From NCBI GenBank assembly GCA_016872645.1, contig VGZH01000039.1, positions 1-50,868 of the forward strand: a stretch of 50,868 nt of DNA, read 5' to 3'. The notes under the pieces were generated by a model that worked only from the letters and a program-made list of their open reading frames with translations, made no database searches and had not been told where the DNA came from. The stretch is from Planctomycetota bacterium (GTDB lineage: Bacteria; Planctomycetota; Planctomycetia; Planctomycetales; Planctomycetaceae). Positions 42,773 to 50,503 of this stretch are shown one piece after another. The position numbers and the translations under genes are program-made. The first letter of the stretch is position 1, and every line of letters begins with the position of its first letter.

Positions 42773-44194
42773 TCACTCCGGCAATGGCTTGCCTTTTGTC
42801 TCCGGCGCGAATGGTAGCACAAGCAGGCCGAGGACGAAGATGGAACACATCGTCACGCCGGCGTAGCGCATCCCTTCTTGGTAGCCGTTGGCCACGGAGA
42901 AGACTTTGCTGGTAAGCATTCCCAGTGCGAAGGGGCCGGCAGCGGCGACGTAGCGGCCGACGTTGTAGCAGAAGCTTGTGCCGGTCGATCGCAGCCGAGT
43001 CGGGAACAACTCCGGGAAGTAAATCGCGTAGCCGCCGAACAGCGCCAGCTGGCAAAAGCCCATCAACGGGATCATCCAGAACACCTCACTGAATTGGTCG
43101 AGGTTCCAGAAGACCAAGGCCGTGCTGGCCAGTGCTGCGACGAACGATACGGCAAACGCTGGCTTGCGGCCGAAGATGTGCGTCATATGACTGTAGGCGT
43201 AGATGCCGAAGAAGCCTCCGATGTTCTGCATCACGGACGTGATGCCCACCCACGTGGCCACTTTGCCGTTGACGACGTTTTCGGCAAGCCCCTCGGCTTC
43301 AAAATGTTTGCGGAAGACGGGGGAAAGCAGATCAAAGCTGAAAAAGCCGATCCCCCACAGACCGATGATTCCCGACGAGGCCAACAACAAGCCGACGATC
43401 GCGTTCTTGCGCCAGCGAGGGTCGCCGAACAACTCTGCGAACGACCCCAATTGCTTGCCGACTCCAGCGTCGTGCTGAGCCTTCCAGGTTTCCGGCTCTT
43501 TCAGGTTGCGGCGAATGAAGATCGCCAGAATCGCAGGAACGGTGCCGATCAAGAACAGAATCCGCCAAGCCTTCACTGGGGTATCACCCACGGCCAAGTT
43601 TTGCAAATGGCCGGCGCTTTCTACTTGCCCCAATGCAATATTCATCAGCGCGGCGGAGATGTTGCCAACCGCCGATAATGCTTGCAGCAAACCCAGCGCA
43701 AATGGCCGAGCGCGATTGGGCATGACTTCCGCCACCAGCGACACACCGACCGCAAACTCGCCGCCGACTCCCAGACCGGTCAGAAACCGGTAGAACGCGA
43801 AGTCCCAGAAACCGATCGAAAAGGCGCTCAAGCCGGTGCAGATCGAGTAAATCAGAATCGTCCAGAGCATGACCTTCGCTCGGCCGATGCGGTCGCCGAG
43901 CACACCGAAAATCAGCCCACCGGTCGCCCAACCGATCATGAATACGGAGGTCGCCAACGGACCGTAGAAGTCCAAGAGCTCTTTTTTTACCGCCTGTCCC
44001 GGCTCATGCGGGAGCAACTCTTTCATCGCTGGCACGCGAGCCAGATTAAACAGCTGCTGATCCATGGTGTCGAACAGCCAGCCCAACGCAGCCACGGTCA
44101 GCACAAACCAGTGATAACGACTCAGCTCGTGATACCACTTGCCGGTAGCGGGGGCAGCGTTCGGATCAGCTTTGAATTCTTCAATTCCGTGCAT
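42773..44194 (-). CDS. Major facilitator superfamily transporter
   Basis: This encodes 473 residues with about 12 hydrophobic helices. The cytoplasmic loop between helices 2 and 3 carries a family-type motif (GVLGDRIGRAKVM), and helix 4 onward reads RFLTGLGVGGEFAVGVSLVAEVMP, typical of the sugar/organic-acid (SHS/AAHS-like) groups. It would carry a carboxylate or sugar with protons; the substrate is not evident. The N-terminal 20 residues are a hydrophilic extension. It is divergent from the nuo operon, whose promoter lies in the 220-base gap. Confidence 0.88.
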   Translation of the reverse strand: MHGIEEFKADPNAAPATGKWYHELSRYHWFVLTVAALGWLFDTMDQQLFNLARVPAMKELLPHEPGQAVKKELLDFYGPLATSVFMIGWATGGLIFGVLGDRIGRAKVMLWTILIYSICTGLSAFSIGFWDFAFYRFLTGLGVGGEFAVGVSLVAEVMPNRARPFALGLLQALSAVGNISAALMNIALGQVESAGHLQNLAVGDTPVKAWRILFLIGTVPAILAIFIRRNLKEPETWKAQHDAGVGKQLGSFAELFGDPRWRKNAIVGLLLASSGIIGLWGIGFFSFDLLSPVFRKHFEAEGLAENVVNGKVATWVGITSVMQNIGGFFGIYAYSHMTHIFGRKPAFAVSFVAALASTALVFWNLDQFSEVFWMIPLMGFCQLALFGGYAIYFPELFPTRLRSTGTSFCYNVGRYVAAAGPFALGMLTSKVFSVANGYQEGMRYAGVTMCSIFVLGLLVLPFAPETKGKPLPE

Positions 44195-44307
44195 GGCGGA
44201 GTCATTTCTGGCTGGAGGCGGTGTTCAAAAGTCGGAGCAGTACAGCCGAAGAACTCGCAGGCTGCAACCGAAGGCGGGATCAGGGTTCGCGGCGAGATGT
44301 CGGTGGC

Positions 44308-44335
44308 TTGAGTCTGGTTGCCCCGCACCTATAAT
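44308..44335 (+). promoter_or_regulatory. Sigma-70-type promoter of the nuo gene cluster
   Basis: TTGAGT (44308-44313), a 16-base spacer and TATAAT (44330-44335). This is the best promoter match in the window. Transcription would begin near 44342, giving about a 74-base leader to the ATG at 44416. Confidence 0.6.
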
Positions 44336-44415
44336 CCCGCCGCGTTTCTGACCACCGGTCGGATCGTGCATTGTCTCATCAGGAATTCCGCCTCACCGAA
44401 AGCGTTACGAACGTC

Positions 44416-44967
44416 ATGCTCACTTGGTTTCGGAATGTTTGGTTCGCCGTCAGCACGCTCATCCAGGGAATGTTGGTCACGCTCATCACTTGGATGAAGA
44501 CTTATCGTCGGCGGACCTTCACGGAAGTTTTCGAGTACCCCGAAGTCCCCGCTCCGGTCAAAGCTCGCTACCGCGGCTTTCATCGCTTTGACCTGACGAC
44601 CTGTATCGGCTGCGAGAAGTGCGCCGCGGCTTGCCCCGTGGACTGCATCTACATCGCCAAAGAGAAAAACTCCGTCGGCAAAGGCTTCCGCATTGACGGC
44701 TTCGCGATCGACTACACCAAGTGCATGTTCTGTGCTCTGTGCGTCGAGCCATGTCCCGTGGATTGCATCTTTATGGGCTCGAACTTTGACCTGAGTTGCT
44801 ACAGCCGCGACGGCTGTATCGTCGATTACGCCAAGCTGCCATTGCAAACCGCTTGGGGCCAGACGACGCTCAATCCGGCAGCCGTGTCCGAGTCCAAGGT
44901 TCTGTACGAACCGGTCTGGGTCAAAGGCGAACCAAGCCCCTTCGGTTTTGAAGCCAGCGAGCACTAG
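44416..44967 (+). CDS. nuoI: NADH-quinone oxidoreductase subunit I
   Basis: This encodes 183 residues from the ATG at 44416; a TTG at 44371 would add 15 residues without family support. An N-terminal amphipathic/hydrophobic helix (about 1-28) anchors the subunit at the membrane. Two 4Fe-4S clusters are complete: Cys63, 66, 69, 73 ([12 protein letters not shown]) and Cys103, 106, 109, 113 ([12 protein letters not shown]). It corresponds to clusters N6a and N6b, which pass electrons to NuoB. It is the first gene of the cluster here, whereas the usual order places nuoI after nuoH. Confidence 0.93.
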   Translation: MLTWFRNVWFAVSTLIQGMLVTLITWMKTYRRRTFTEVFEYPEVPAPVKARYRGFHRFDLTTCIGCEKCAAACPVDCIYIAKEKNSVGKGFRIDGFAIDYTKCMFCALCVEPCPVDCIFMGSNFDLSCYSRDGCIVDYAKLPLQTAWGQTTLNPAAVSESKVLYEPVWVKGEPSPFGFEASEH

Positions 44968-44971
44968 AACC

Positions 44972-45466
44972 ATGAACGCCGCCGCCACCCAACAGACGAA
45001 CGAGCAGTCCAAGCGATACTTCACGCTGGCCGAAGCCAATCAGCGTCTGCCGCTGGTCCGTGCGATTGTCAGCGACATCGTCGACCTATTCCGAGATGTC
45101 ACCGAACGTCGGCAGCGGTTGATCGAATTGGTGGAACGGAATCAACTCGGTTCAAAACGAGTCGCGTCGCCGTACACGGAAGAACTCGAACAAATGCAGG
45201 TGGACATCCAAGCGGATGTGGAAAAGCTCAACGGTTTCGCACAGGAACTTGCCGAACTCGGTACCGAATTGAAAGACCCGAACATCGGCTTGGTCGACTT
45301 TCCGACCCTTATCGATGGCCGCGAAGCCTACTTGTGCTGGAAACTCGGCGAGCCGGAAATCGGATTCTGGCACGAACTGACGGCGGGGTTTCAAGGCCGA
45401 CAGTCGGTTGACGGCTTGAAGCCGCAGCCACGATCTCAGGTTCCAAGTCTCAAATCTCAAATTTGA
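44972..45466 (+). CDS. DUF2203-family protein
   Basis: This encodes 164 residues from the ATG at 44972, 4 bases after nuoI. The family is recognised by YFTLAEANQRLPLVRAIV near the N-terminus and by the C-terminal GLVDFPTLIDGREAYLCWK...EIGFWHEL segment. The central part is a long helix (about 30-95) likely to form a coiled coil. The function of DUF2203 is unknown. The last 12 residues (RSQVPSLKSQI) are encoded by a heptanucleotide repeat and lie outside the domain. Its place inside the nuo cluster may be chance or may point to a complex I-linked role. Confidence 0.88.
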   Translation: MNAAATQQTNEQSKRYFTLAEANQRLPLVRAIVSDIVDLFRDVTERRQRLIELVERNQLGSKRVASPYTEELEQMQVDIQADVEKLNGFAQELAELGTELKDPNIGLVDFPTLIDGREAYLCWKLGEPEIGFWHELTAGFQGRQSVDGLKPQPRSQVPSLKSQI

Positions 45467-45480
45467 AATTTCTAATCCCA
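45432..45480. repeat. Heptanucleotide repeat between DUF2203 and nuoA
   Basis: Seven 7-base units (GATCTCA, GGTTCCA, AGTCTCA, AATCTCA, AATTTGA, AATTTCT, AATCCCA). They encode the C-terminus and stop of the DUF2203 protein and run up to the first base of the nuoA ATG. nuoA therefore has no normal ribosome site. Confidence 0.75.
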
Positions 45481-46010
45481 TGACAGAACTAGTTGGCCAC
45501 ATCGTCCTCTTCATCATCGCTGGCATCGCCATTGTGGCGATCCCTCTGATTATCGGCCGGCTTGTTCGTCCAACGCTGCCGACCGCGGAAAAAGACGCGA
45601 TCTACGAATGCGGCGAGCCAACCATCGGCTCCAGCTACATCCAGTTCGACCTGCGGTACTACACGGTCGCACTACTGTTCATCATATTTGACGTCGAAGT
45701 CGCGTTCTTCTACCCGTGGGCCTCGGTCTATGGCGGGGCCATGCAACTCGCGGACAGCCGACTCGCTTCGAACTCAGAAGCCCGCATTCAAATTTCCGAA
45801 AAACTGTTAAACGTCACCCCAGGTACTCTTGATGCCTCGCAAGCCATCACGAAGGAAACCGCATTGCAGATCGGCTTTGTCAGCATGATCGACATCGCCG
45901 TCTTTTTCGCCGTTCTGCTGGTCGGCTTCGCCTACGTCTGGAAGCGAGGCGACCTCGACTGGGTCCGAGCCTACCAAAAGCCCATACCGGTCGAAGATGC
46001 CGCCGCATAG
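45480..46010 (+). CDS. nuoA: NADH-quinone oxidoreductase subunit A, with internal insertion
   Basis: This encodes 176 residues; NuoA is usually 120-150. Three membrane helices are near 5-27, 60-80 and 131-153. The conserved loop YECGEPTIGSSYIQFDLRYY (42-61) and IIFDVEVAFFYPWA are intact. Between helices 2 and 3 there is an extra hydrophilic stretch of about 40 residues (about 84-128: QLADSRLASNSEARIQISEK and on), which would enlarge the loop. The subunit is part of the membrane arm at the junction with NuoB/C/D. The expected next gene, nuoB, is absent; nuoC follows after 74 bases. Confidence 0.93.
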   Translation: MTELVGHIVLFIIAGIAIVAIPLIIGRLVRPTLPTAEKDAIYECGEPTIGSSYIQFDLRYYTVALLFIIFDVEVAFFYPWASVYGGAMQLADSRLASNSEARIQISEKLLNVTPGTLDASQAITKETALQIGFVSMIDIAVFFAVLLVGFAYVWKRGDLDWVRAYQKPIPVEDAAA

Positions 46011-46023
46011 TTCCGCACTTCCT

Positions 46024-46044
46024 CCACCGGGATTGCCCCGGTGG
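46024..46044. repeat. 8-bp hairpin in the nuoA-nuoC gap
   Basis: CCACCGGG, loop ATTGC, CCCGGTGG. It lies in the 74-base space where nuoB would be expected. It may be a stabilising or attenuating hairpin in the polycistronic mRNA, or the footprint of a repeat-mediated deletion. Confidence 0.6.
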
Positions 46045-46084
46045 CTCGTCGGCTTTTGCCCTACTCTGAAATTGAAGCCCACAC

Positions 46085-46618
46085 ATGACCGCCGAAGACC
46101 TCCACAAGCTCCTCACAACTCAATTCGGTGAGTCCAAAATCACCGGCTCGAACTTCACCGCTAAAGACCCCTGGATCGAAGTGGCCGCCGAAGCGATTGT
46201 GGATGTCGCCCGCTTCTTGAAGCACGACGAGCGGACACAGTTCGATCACCTCAACGATCTGACCGGGGTCGATTACTTTGAGCCGGACACCAAGAAGGCG
46301 GCCAAATTCAATCATCAACCGCACGTCGAGGTCGTGTATCACCTGACAAGCTACACACTGAGACATCGCATCACGATCAAGGTCAAAGTTCCCCGCTGGA
46401 AGGACGAGACGACGAAGACGATCCCCGAAGTCCCTTCGGTCACGTCCATCTGGGCCATCGCCGACTGGCACGAACGGGAATGCTACGACCTCGTCGGCGT
46501 GAATTTCACCGATCATCCAAACTTGAAGCGCATCCTCTGCCCGGAAGACTGGGAAGGCCATCCGCTTCGCAAAGACTACGACATGCCGCTGGAGTATCAC
46601 GGTGTGCGCGGTCGGTAG
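46085..46618 (+). CDS. nuoC: NADH-quinone oxidoreductase subunit C
   Basis: This encodes 177 residues. The 30-kDa subunit signature is present: [13 protein letters not shown], then [24 protein letters not shown] and [22 protein letters not shown]. It belongs to the peripheral arm next to NuoD and is here a separate protein, not fused to D. It lies between nuoA and the small DUF1232-like gene. Confidence 0.95.
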   Translation: MTAEDLHKLLTTQFGESKITGSNFTAKDPWIEVAAEAIVDVARFLKHDERTQFDHLNDLTGVDYFEPDTKKAAKFNHQPHVEVVYHLTSYTLRHRITIKVKVPRWKDETTKTIPEVPSVTSIWAIADWHERECYDLVGVNFTDHPNLKRILCPEDWEGHPLRKDYDMPLEYHGVRGR

Positions 46619-46633
46619 TTCGCTGGTGAATCG

Positions 46634-46894
46634 ATGCAATCCCTTAAAGATTTGTTCGTGTTGTTGCTCGGAGCGATCTCAGCCTTGTACCTGTTGAATA
46701 TCGGAGTGGGAGTTTTTGAGTTCGTGCCAGACAACCTCCCGTTGATTGGCAACCTCGACGAAGCGACTGCCACGTTTTTGCTGTTGAACTGTCTAACGTA
46801 TTTTGGAATCAACATTGGTCCGCTGCAGAAGCTGCTTCCGGCGGACAAACGACTCAAATCAGAACCGCCGAGTTCCCCGGCTGACAAGAAATAG
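46634..46894 (+). CDS. Small membrane protein, DUF1232-like
   Basis: This encodes 86 residues, starting 15 bases after nuoC with GGTGA upstream. A hydrophobic stretch (LLGAISALYLLNIGVGVFEF) leads into VPDNLPLIGNLDEATATFLL, which resembles the DUF1232 (YkvA) core pattern PDxxPxIGxxDD. A second hydrophobic segment and a basic Lys/Ser/Pro tail follow. Function is unknown. It is inserted between nuoC and nuoD and should be co-expressed with complex I. Confidence 0.75.
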   Translation: MQSLKDLFVLLLGAISALYLLNIGVGVFEFVPDNLPLIGNLDEATATFLLLNCLTYFGINIGPLQKLLPADKRLKSEPPSSPADKK

Positions 46895-46924
46895 CAACGC
46901 CCACCGGCGTTGATTGAGGTTTCC

Positions 46925-48163
46925 ATGAGCCTGACTCTCGAAGATCCCCGCGTCATTGAGTTCGACGTTCGCACCGACGAGATGCTCGTCAACATGGGGC
47001 CGCAGCATCCCAGCACTCACGGCGTGTTGCGACTGTTGCTGCGGACCGACGGCGAAATCATCCATGAGATTACGCCGCACATCGGTTATCTGCATCGCTG
47101 TGCCGAGAAGATCGGCGAGAACCTCTCACCGCCGCAGTGGGTACCGTACACCGACCGCATGGATTATCTCGCCGCGATGAACATGAACCTCGGCATGGCG
47201 CTGGCCGTCGAGAAGCTGATCGGCATGGACGTCCCCGAAAAGGCGATGACCGTTCGCGTGCTGGTCGCCGAACTCGGCCGCATCGCCAGCCACTTGGTCG
47301 GCATGGGAGCTTACGGCCTGGATCTCGGCACGTTCAGCCCGTTCCTGTATGCCTTCCGCGAACGGGAAATCATCCTCGACCTGTTCGAGGAACTCTGTGG
47401 AGCACGTCTGACCTACAGCTACTTCACGATCGGCGGAGCGACGCACGACCTGCCGGAAATTATCCCGATTCCCCCGGGTCTCGCCGCGCTGACGAAACGC
47501 AACAAGAACATGAAGCTGACTTGGCTGGAAGCGGTCGAGATGTTTCTCAACTGGCTGGAGCCGCGCATCAAGGAATACCACACGCTGCTGACTCGCAATC
47601 AGATTTTCATCAAGCGAACTGCGGGCCTGGGAATCCTTACCAAAGAACTGGCGATCAGCCACGGCTGCACCGGACCGGTCCTGCGCGGTAGTGGGGTTGA
47701 TTGGGATCTTCGCCGCGACGGCGAGCCGATCTACACACGCAATTACGCTGGCTACGACTTTGACGTCATCTCCGCCCCGTTCGAAGACGCCCCGCGCGAA
47801 GCGGTGCTCGGCGACAACTGGTGCCGCTTCTTCGTCCGCATGATGGAAGTCGTGCAAGCCATCAAGCTCGTCCGCCAAGCGATGGCCAAGTACCCGAAGT
47901 CACAAGGGACCCACCGCGTCCCATACAAGATGAGCACCAAGCTCCCCGTGGACGAAGCCTACCTCGAAACCGAATGCCCACGCGGCGCGATGGGCTTCTA
48001 CATCGTCGGCAACGACAAAGCCGAACCGTACCGCGCCCGAGCCAAAAGCTCCTGCTTCTGCAACCTCTCCGTCACCGCCCCGCTCTGCGAAGGTTTTCTG
48101 CTGGCCGACATCCCCGCCATCGTCGGCTCATTGGACGTCGTGATGGGCGAGATCGACCGGTAG
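46925..48163 (+). CDS. nuoD: NADH-quinone oxidoreductase subunit D
   Basis: This encodes 412 residues from the ATG at 46925 (TTGAGG upstream). The 49-kDa subunit signatures are all present: NMGPQHPSTHGVLRL, IGYLHRCAEKIGEN, AELGRIASHLVG, RGSGVDWDLRR and the C-terminal DIPAIVGSLDVVMGEIDR. It helps form the quinone site with NuoB. It ends the nuo cluster here: the next gene is on the opposite strand and is a truncated pseudogene whose 3' end overlaps nuoD by 36 bases. Genes for B, E-H and J-N must be elsewhere. Confidence 0.96.
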   Translation: MSLTLEDPRVIEFDVRTDEMLVNMGPQHPSTHGVLRLLLRTDGEIIHEITPHIGYLHRCAEKIGENLSPPQWVPYTDRMDYLAAMNMNLGMALAVEKLIGMDVPEKAMTVRVLVAELGRIASHLVGMGAYGLDLGTFSPFLYAFREREIILDLFEELCGARLTYSYFTIGGATHDLPEIIPIPPGLAALTKRNKNMKLTWLEAVEMFLNWLEPRIKEYHTLLTRNQIFIKRTAGLGILTKELAISHGCTGPVLRGSGVDWDLRRDGEPIYTRNYAGYDFDVISAPFEDAPREAVLGDNWCRFFVRMMEVVQAIKLVRQAMAKYPKSQGTHRVPYKMSTKLPVDEAYLETECPRGAMGFYIVGNDKAEPYRARAKSSCFCNLSVTAPLCEGFLLADIPAIVGSLDVVMGEIDR

Positions 48164-49212
48164 ATCGGACATCCAATCGAAGGCGACAAAGGCTCGACCG
48201 GTTTCCAACGCTTGCCAGACGGCGGCGGTGGTCAACTCGGTCAGCAATAAGCGCGTGCCGACGTGGCGCAGACTGTTTTCGTAGCGGTCGAGTCGCATTT
48301 CGAGCAACGCATCGCCGACCTTGGCCTCCTTGAGAGCCGGTTGCAGGATGGCGATTTCGGTCGCATCCAGATCGAACAGCCTCTTGCCCAGGGCGTCTTC
48401 GAAACGAGCTTTGTTTTCATCGGCCAGGCGAACGATCAAGCCGATGTTTTGATGGGCATCGCTGGCCGAGATTCCCGTGTGCGGAGTCCGTTCGCACAGC
48501 TGATCCCAGCGGCGGAGATAATCGGCGGGATAATCGTGCAGGGCTGAAAATGCTTCTTGTGGGTATTTGCGAAACAGCTCGGCCGCATTCAGCAGCCACA
48601 ACGGATTTCGCAATGACGCGGCCAAGGGTTTTTCGTCTTTGAAGTCGGCATGTGTGTTGTAGATTTCGACGCCCGTCAGCCCGCGCAGTTCCCAATCCAT
48701 GCGATCTTCAAGATGCGACAGAAACGTCAAACCGTCGCGACCGCGGACGACGTCGGAGAATTCTTGCGGCGTACCGCTGTCCAATCCGCGCACGCTTTGT
48801 TTTGGATAGACGAGCATCCCTTTCGTCTCGGCTCCGGGGATCAACAGGACTCCGTCTCGCAGTCCCTGATGGCCATCCTTGACGAAGTCGTAGTGGTCGG
48901 CGGGGTGCTCTGTGAACATGAGCACTTTCGTACCAACCAACTTCGCGGCGGCGACAATCTCGTCGATGTACCGCGGCTGTCGTGCGAGAATGCCGAATGT
49001 ACATGCAGGTTAGCGCGATACTCTCGCAGCGGTCCGGTTCGAGGCACTTCACGGCGTTCGCTGCGGAGCTTGATTATGGCCCGATGTACCGCGTCCAACT
49101 TCTCGGCGGTGAGTCGCTCCAACGCATCTGCGTAACTGCAAGTGCAAGTCGCCAATACGTGGACGGCGAACACCAACAAACCGACAACAATGGATCTGTG
49201 TGCGGGTTTCAC
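48128..49212 (-). pseudogene. CehA/McbA-like PHP protein gene, frameshifted and 3'-truncated
   Basis: The gene begins with a GTG at 49212 that overlaps the esterase stop (GTGA). A signal-like N-terminus (IVVGLLVFAVHVLATCTCSYA) is followed by YRANLHVHSAFSHDSRGT, the PHP metal motif. At about 48968 one base is missing: the frame then goes wrong, while the correct continuation (IDEIVAAAKLVGTKVLMFTEH) appears in the next frame and runs through LIPGAETKGML, LTGVEIYNTHADF and GISASDAHQN to GRAFVAFDWMSD. Family members continue about 100 residues further; here the sequence turns into the antisense of nuoD and stops at 48128. So it carries both a frameshift and a lost 3' end. Confidence 0.82.
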
Positions 49213-50114
49213 GGCGTTTTGTTCGCGGCGGCGGGTGTGATCAACTGGCGGTCGAACCAGTCGGCGAGCACTTTGACTTCCTCGTGAATCGTTGGCCACG
49301 GGTGGCCGCCTCCTTTTTTGACAATCAACTCGGCGGGGACGTTCGCCTTCTTCAGCGCGTCCAGCATGACTTGAGACTGTTGCAGCGGAACCATGAAATC
49401 TAAATCACCGTGGATCAGCAGAAACGGCGGGGCCTTTTCAGTGACCAGCCGAGCGGGTGAAATCTGGATGAGCTTCTCCTTCATTTCGTCGTCGTCGAGT
49501 TCCGGGGCACCGATCGGAAGCGCCAACCGACGGGTGTACGGCGACTTGAGATCCAACGGTAGCGGTCCGTAGACCAGGAAATCGGTCGGCGGAAAAAACA
49601 CGGCCGTTGCCTTCACGCGTGTGCTCGGCTTGCCGTTTGCCGCCTCATCGGGAGTCACTGCCGCCAGACAGGCGAGGTGTCCGCCCGCCGATGCACCGGT
49701 GAGTCCCAGTCGATCGGGATCGATCTCGTATTGCCGCGCTCGGTCTTTGACCCAGCGAATCCCGATCTTGATATGCGTCATCATCTCCGGCACGCAAAAC
49801 TTTGTCACTGAACCCGGCCGCACGGCGAAGACCGTGTACCCCTTGGCTCCGAAGATGTCGTACATCTGCGCTTTCTTGTGGTCGTTGATTTTGCCGCGAT
49901 CGGAATACCAGGCTCCGCTGGCGATATCGACGATGCCGATCCCGTTCTTGGCCCCAGTCGGCACGAAGACATCCAGCACCAACGCGACGCCATGCACTTC
50001 CGAGTACACGATGTTCTCGTGCTGGGTGTAGGGTGGCACCGCGCGGGCCTGCGAGCATTCAGTACCAACGCCAATCAACAGCAAAACGCAAAACACACGT
50101 CGACATGACCTCAT
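49209..50114 (-). CDS. Secreted alpha/beta hydrolase, esterase/lipase-like
   Basis: This encodes 301 residues; AGGAG lies 8 bases before the ATG at 50114. A signal peptide (FCVLLLIGVGTECSQARA) precedes the hydrolase. The nucleophile is Ser142 in GLTGASAGGH; the acid is in LLIHGDLDFMVPLQQ and the histidine in KKGGGHPW. The layout fits the BD-FAE/acetyl-esterase type, with no clear HGGG oxyanion motif (the strand reads IVDIASGAW). It probably acts on ester-linked sugars or lipids in the periplasm. It is translationally coupled to the following PHP pseudogene. Confidence 0.88.
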   Translation of the reverse strand: MRSCRRVFCVLLLIGVGTECSQARAVPPYTQHENIVYSEVHGVALVLDVFVPTGAKNGIGIVDIASGAWYSDRGKINDHKKAQMYDIFGAKGYTVFAVRPGSVTKFCVPEMMTHIKIGIRWVKDRARQYEIDPDRLGLTGASAGGHLACLAAVTPDEAANGKPSTRVKATAVFFPPTDFLVYGPLPLDLKSPYTRRLALPIGAPELDDDEMKEKLIQISPARLVTEKAPPFLLIHGDLDFMVPLQQSQVMLDALKKANVPAELIVKKGGGHPWPTIHEEVKVLADWFDRQLITPAAANKTP

Positions 50115-50279
50115 GGCCGTACTCCTGGTGGAACAAGTCTGCGTCGAGTCTATGCCGCATGATCGCCAAGTTCTAGAAGTGGGTTCGAATCCAAATCGTG
50201 AGCCGTTGGCGTTCGCCTCGGGCCGATGTCATCCCTCGATACCCTCATCCATCATCGGCCCGACGCTATCGCGGTCGGA

Positions 50280-50489
50280 TCACGTTTTGAATCCGATCGA
50301 CGGTTTGGAGTTTGTACTCTGGCTTCGCATGAGCGATTGCAATTCGGCTTCGACGGCTGCGATTTGCTTCCTGAGAGCCTGCAGCTCATCGAGATCGTCT
50401 TTCTGCTGTTGAGCTCCAGAAAGCTGTTGGCGAAGCCTCTGCAGACTGCCGTGTAAAACGTCGATTCGTTTTTTGCTTTTCTTGTCCAT
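50280..50489 (-). CDS. Small coiled-coil protein
   Basis: This encodes 69 residues from the ATG at 50489, with AAGGA 6 bases upstream. A basic start (MDKKSKKRIDVLHG) is followed by one long amphipathic helix (about 10-52: LQRLRQQLSGAQQQKDDLDE and on) and a short polar tail. Small proteins of this pattern occur in planctomycetes, but no function is known to me. It lies just downstream of the MlrC-like gene (14 bases), so both are probably in one transcript. Confidence 0.7.
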   Translation of the reverse strand: MDKKSKKRIDVLHGSLQRLRQQLSGAQQQKDDLDELQALRKQIAAVEAELQSLMRSQSTNSKPSIGFKT

Positions 50490-50503
50490 GGAGTCCTTCA
50501 TTT

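Noticed and set aside
48128-48940. Intact PHP gene starting at 48940
   Set aside because: The metal-binding NLHVHS segment lies upstream in another frame, so a start here would remove the active site; it is the 3' part of a frameshifted gene.
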